A DNA stretch of 64,000 nucleotides from Candidatus Parcubacteria bacterium (GTDB taxonomy: Bacteria; Patescibacteria; ABY1; BM507; UBA12075): positions 1-64,000 of the forward strand of contig PKTK01000006.1 of the NCBI GenBank assembly GCA_002869165.1, given 5' to 3'. Both the position numbers and the translations under genes were made by a program. The notes beneath the pieces are model-generated. The model saw only the letters and a program-made list of their open reading frames with translations, made no database searches and was not told the origin of the DNA. Below, in pieces: positions 60,311 to 64,000 of the stretch. Every line of letters begins with the position of its first letter. Positions within the stretch are counted from its first letter, which is position 1.

Positions 60311-63300
60311 CTATCTAGCACATCTAAATCCAACTGTAGAAGTGGCTATGGTTGGTGATTGTGAGATATCAAGGTCATACAATGCTGATTCACCTCTAAT
60401 GAAAGCATGTAATACTGTTGGCTCTGTACCAGTCTTGACTCGTCCGATACCATTATCACTTCCATAATAATATGGAGGTGCGATATTATATCCTTTATAG
60501 TCTGCAATCATATAATACTCTTGCCAGTCATTAGATTGTGGCTCAAAGACTGAAGCATCTGTTACAACCTGGTCAGTCCATTCAGCTACACCGCCGACAA
60601 TATTTTATAAAATCGAACCATTGCTAAAGTATAGATAGTTTGACGAGGTTGCTTCACTTGAACTAGCAATAGCAAGTTGTAAACCATCCAAATCTCTATC
60701 AATATCATTTTCAATTACTCTAATAGCATTTTCAGCAATAGTTAGCCATTCATTTTCAGTCAAAAGATGATAATCTGACCCGAGTTCCTGACAAGCTAGA
60801 CTTGCTTCACCTTGGTTGATGTTCACCCAAGCATCGTTCTCTTCAGCAAATTCTATAGAAGCTTCATCGATCTGAACACAGAAGCCTGGCATGGTTCCGT
60901 ATTTACTTGATCCTGGGGCCCAAGTAAAACCGTCATCACAATATGACTCAAAAGCTCCTGCCACAACTTTGCCTTCAACTCCCATATCACCCATGCTTTC
61001 GTCAACCGCATTATCAAGAGCTGAACCACAAGCACCACCAGAACAGATCATAATCCTACCATCGACCATCATTTCACCAACTACGGATACCTTACCGGTT
61101 TCAGCGATACTTACAACTGAAACTCCATCAGCTTGGAAGTCAGCAATATCAGCGCTACCTTCTTGGTTAACTACGAAAGCTGTCTTTAAGCTAGTAGTAG
61201 CAGAAACTATTTCAACTACAGCTACATCAGAGCTAGTTGATGTTCTAGTTCTCTTGATATCGCCCATTCTCACTCCACCATCGTCAGTTACCTCAATAGA
61301 GGCACTAAGGACAGTTGTACTTGATACTGAAGGCATGCTGAAACTAGCTAGTTCTGCCTCCACAGAAGCTAAGCCTGTTTCTAAAGTATTGATATTTGAA
61401 TTAATAGAATCTACACTTGTTTCTAGACTTACAAGTCTACCCAAAACATCATCCATACTTGAACTAAGAGTTAATAATTGATTATCAACTTCATTAAACT
61501 CAACATCAAGTCTTGAATCTAGGCCCTGATTAAATAGAGCTAATTCCTCGTTAATAATTGGAGTAATCTCATCATCTAGTGATAGAGAATCAACGGCATT
61601 AGCAATCAATATTTCAACCTCATCTTCAATTTCCATATCAGCGATTCTCTCGGTAATTTTATTCTCTACCATATCTACGGTTAAGCTCTTGTTGCGACGT
61701 GAAATCAAAACATTGATAGTACCACCATGAATAGCGATGCTTTCTGTATTGTTAATTGTTTCTACCTGTGTCTCAGTTGATTCTGGAGTAGTGGAACTAG
61801 CCACATCAGTAGAAGTAGATATTTCTACAGCTGAGCTAGCTGTATCAGCTGAAATAGCGACTTCAGTAATTACTTCTTCAGATATTGTTATGTCATAACT
61901 ACCAATTTCAACTCCTTCATCAAAAGACTCAAGAGCAACACCAACTGTTGGGTCTCCTGGAAGAGCTCTCATTAAATAACCTGGATTAGAAGCAGCGGAT
62001 GTCAAAGAGTCACCTGGTCGAATAATACCATTTTCCGTAGAAACTCGAGCTGGAACCTGACCAAGCATACCGATGACTTTGTAATTTTCATTGTCTTCAT
62101 AGCTTGACTTAGCATTACCAATGATCGATGGTCTGGTTGAAACTATGCCCATTACATTAGTATCAGCTCCATCCATACATCTCTCAACCGCGTTGTTCTC
62201 AGTAATATCCACACAAACTACTTCCCCAGCTTCAAGGTCAGTATCACGAGTATAGAAATACTCAGCATAGTCAGCCCCACTTCCCGAGAAACTACCTTCA
62301 GCATAAACATTACCAGCACCAGTTACTCTAAATACAGAATTATCTGTTGATGACGAAACCTTGAATACATCCGAACTAGAAGTATGATTGATTGTTAAAT
62401 CTGACAAAACTGGAGTTACGGTATCATCACTAGTAGAAAAGGCGACTTGATATTGAATCCATTTGTCTCCATCATGAACTGAATTGATATTAACACCTGT
62501 AGATGTGGTATAGTAATCACCTGTTCCAGTTGGTCCATACCAAGTAGCGCCAGATAGGCCACCTTCAGTTGAAGCAGATCTTAGCTTGATTTGAATATCA
62601 GTATTCGTTGGCAATGTTTCAGTCCATTCAAGTATTCCATATTGAAGATCATAAACATCAACATTAAAAGTCTGAGAAATAAATACACCTGATTCCTCAT
62701 ATTTAACATCATTTCTGTAATATTTTAACAATGCAGCTGCATCATAACCAAATATAACATCTAGGTCTCCGTCAGCATCCATATCAGCAGAGGTTAGAGC
62801 ACCATTGGCTCCAACATCAGCAATCCAAGTGTCTGTAATATAAGACCATGAAGGAGATGAAGTTGAGCCAATATTTTTATAATAATAACTTTTTCCGTCA
62901 TCAGCCCCTAGAAGCAAGTCATAATCTCCGTCACCGTCAAAATCAGCAGCCTCTGGGAAAACTCTTATTCCAAAATCATTTGACAACCAATTAGAGCTTA
63001 CAAGAGACCAAGAGGCCGAGGTGGCTGAACCAACATTTTCATAATAAGCAACTTTTCCATCATTAGCATCTGAAATTAAATCATAATCTCCATCAGCATC
63101 CATGTCAGCAAAACTGTATGATCCAGTTATAGAAAAAACGCTTGATGACCAATCAGAAGAGGTAGCAGAACCAATATTCTCATAGAAATATGAAGTAGAG
63201 CCATCAAGAAAAAAGTCATAATCACCATCATCGTCAATATCAACAAACTCTGGCCTTGAATAACTTCCTACATCTATACTCAACCAAGTATGAGTTACTG

Positions 63301-64000
63301 TAGTCCATGAAGGAGATGTGCTTGAACCATCATTTCTATAAAAACTAAGTTCACCATCACTATAACCAGCTATAATATCATAGTCGCCATCGCCATCAAT
63401 ATCAACTACACTAGGAGCGGCAGTGCTTCCCGCAGGAGCATCATTGACATACGTACTAGAAGCATAAGTCCAATTAACTCCATCTTCAATTAATTGAACA
63501 TCACCAGCTGTGCCACTATTAACAACTGTAGTAGATGAATGAGTTCCACTATCAAAGTCTGAACTAGTAGTATCTAATACATATGAATTAGAAACTGTAT
63601 TTAATACTATATCAACATTTCCCGCCACCGTTAAAGTTGAGCTGGTAGTAGAAGTGCCAATACCTACTTTTCCGCTACCATCGATCACAAAATTAGAATT
63701 TGAAGTCAGAGTATTAGAGTCTGACCAATAGGCAATCTGATTGGCTGTACCTGATCCATCAATACCAGTAGCAGCATCAGCCCAAGATGTTTGACCATTT
63801 GCATCTACCTGCAAATACTGACCAGCGCTTCCAGCTGTTACTGGTAGATACCAGCTTAGATTGGAAGCTAGAGATGAGCTAGCTTTCCAACTAGCACTGT
63901 TTCCACTAACATTGAATAAACTCAAAGTAGCTCCATTGTCTGATAATATAGACTGATTATTCATGTAGAAAGTATTACCAGAGGTATAGATATCATCAGC
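60311..64000 (-). pseudogene. Large tail-fibre-like surface protein with FG-GAP repeats and SUMF1-like end, broken by an in-frame stop (5' end outside window)
   Basis: The frame is open to the window edge. Visible domains: fibre-like segments (GKVGIGTSTTSSTLTV), VCBS/FG-GAP-type repeats (DIDGDGDYDIIAGYSDG and similar), a jelly-roll-like part, a peptidase G2-like region (ADYAEYFYTRD through GVALESFDEG), a coiled coil, and a SUMF1/formylglycine-enzyme-like C-terminus. A TAA at 60605-60607 interrupts the last domain between SNGSIL and NIVGGVAEWTD; the frame then runs on to the usual ending VGFRCAR at 60311. A tyrosine codon changed to TAA would explain this. The truncated form would be 60605 onward. 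Confidence 0.8.

Noticed and set aside
60311..60607. Stop-codon reassignment as the explanation for the interrupted surface protein
   Set aside because: The codon is TAA, and TAA, TAG and TGA all end genes in this window. No lineage-wide recoding is suggested.
60891..61481. Plus-strand open frame of 196 codons, and other plus-strand frames across the window
   Set aside because: They lie opposite well-supported minus-strand genes, have no domain signal, and reflect the composition of the coding strand.

Overview
The window looks like chromosomal DNA of a Patescibacteria/CPR bacterium. Supporting signs are AT-rich compact gene blocks, ScpA/ScpB, a PBP5-type carboxypeptidase, very large secreted repeat proteins, and a C-terminal SUMF1-like domain on a tail-fibre-like protein. 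The phylum is inferred from gene content. TGA is used as a stop (for example at 2322), so the UGA-recoding Gracilibacteria/SR1 lineages are unlikely.

From 91 to 31698 the window is filled by two related integrative elements, one nested inside the other, at a tRNA-Thr(GGU) gene. Three 5' tRNA halves (31698, 31545, 31377) and three 3' halves (91, 10208, 31099) pair up in nested order. Only the nested pairing gives perfect acceptor and anticodon stems. The host tRNA-Thr was cut in its anticodon loop by element 1 (about 10.3 kb), which carried its own complete tRNA-Thr. That second tRNA was cut at the same 7-bp loop by element 2 (about 21.3 kb), which carries a third tRNA-Thr. The third gene contains a 207-nt group I intron exactly inside the 7-bp attachment core, so it can still yield tRNA after splicing but no longer offers an intact site. 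Each element has a tyrosine recombinase gene at both ends: Int-L after the left arm, and Int-R next to its tRNA. This tRNA-replacing element family is the main discovery.

Element 1 (134-10243 plus 31515-31668) carries a block of small uncharacterised genes: an RBBP9-like hydrolase, an M50-like membrane protease, a PD-(D/E)XK nuclease, a zinc-ribbon membrane protein, two more membrane proteins and a metallo-beta-lactamase-fold protein. It also has a third recombinase and a complete phage-type large terminase without any portal or capsid gene. Element 2 (10251-31514) carries an SF3-type helicase/primase operon ending in Int-L. A second, tightly overlapping operon of about 13 kb runs from a type I restriction-modification system with two HsdM paralogues, through a large membrane protein, to an FtsK/SpoIIIE-type DNA translocase. 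A small cluster with an ArdC-N-like protein lies next to Int-R.

From 31.7 kb rightwards the DNA is chromosomal: TPR protein, fructose-bisphosphate aldolase, triosephosphate isomerase, D,D-carboxypeptidase, ScpB and ScpA, and a CruF-like membrane protein. A 6250-residue secreted protein follows, built from nine beta-sandwich modules separated by eight beta-propeller arrays, seven of delta-60 repeats and one replaced by a different six-repeat propeller. Then come a GIY-YIG endonuclease flanked by inverted palindromes, a membrane-bound spermidine-synthase-like protein, and a second large surface protein whose SUMF1-like domain is interrupted by an in-frame TAA. All convincing genes in the window lie on the minus strand.
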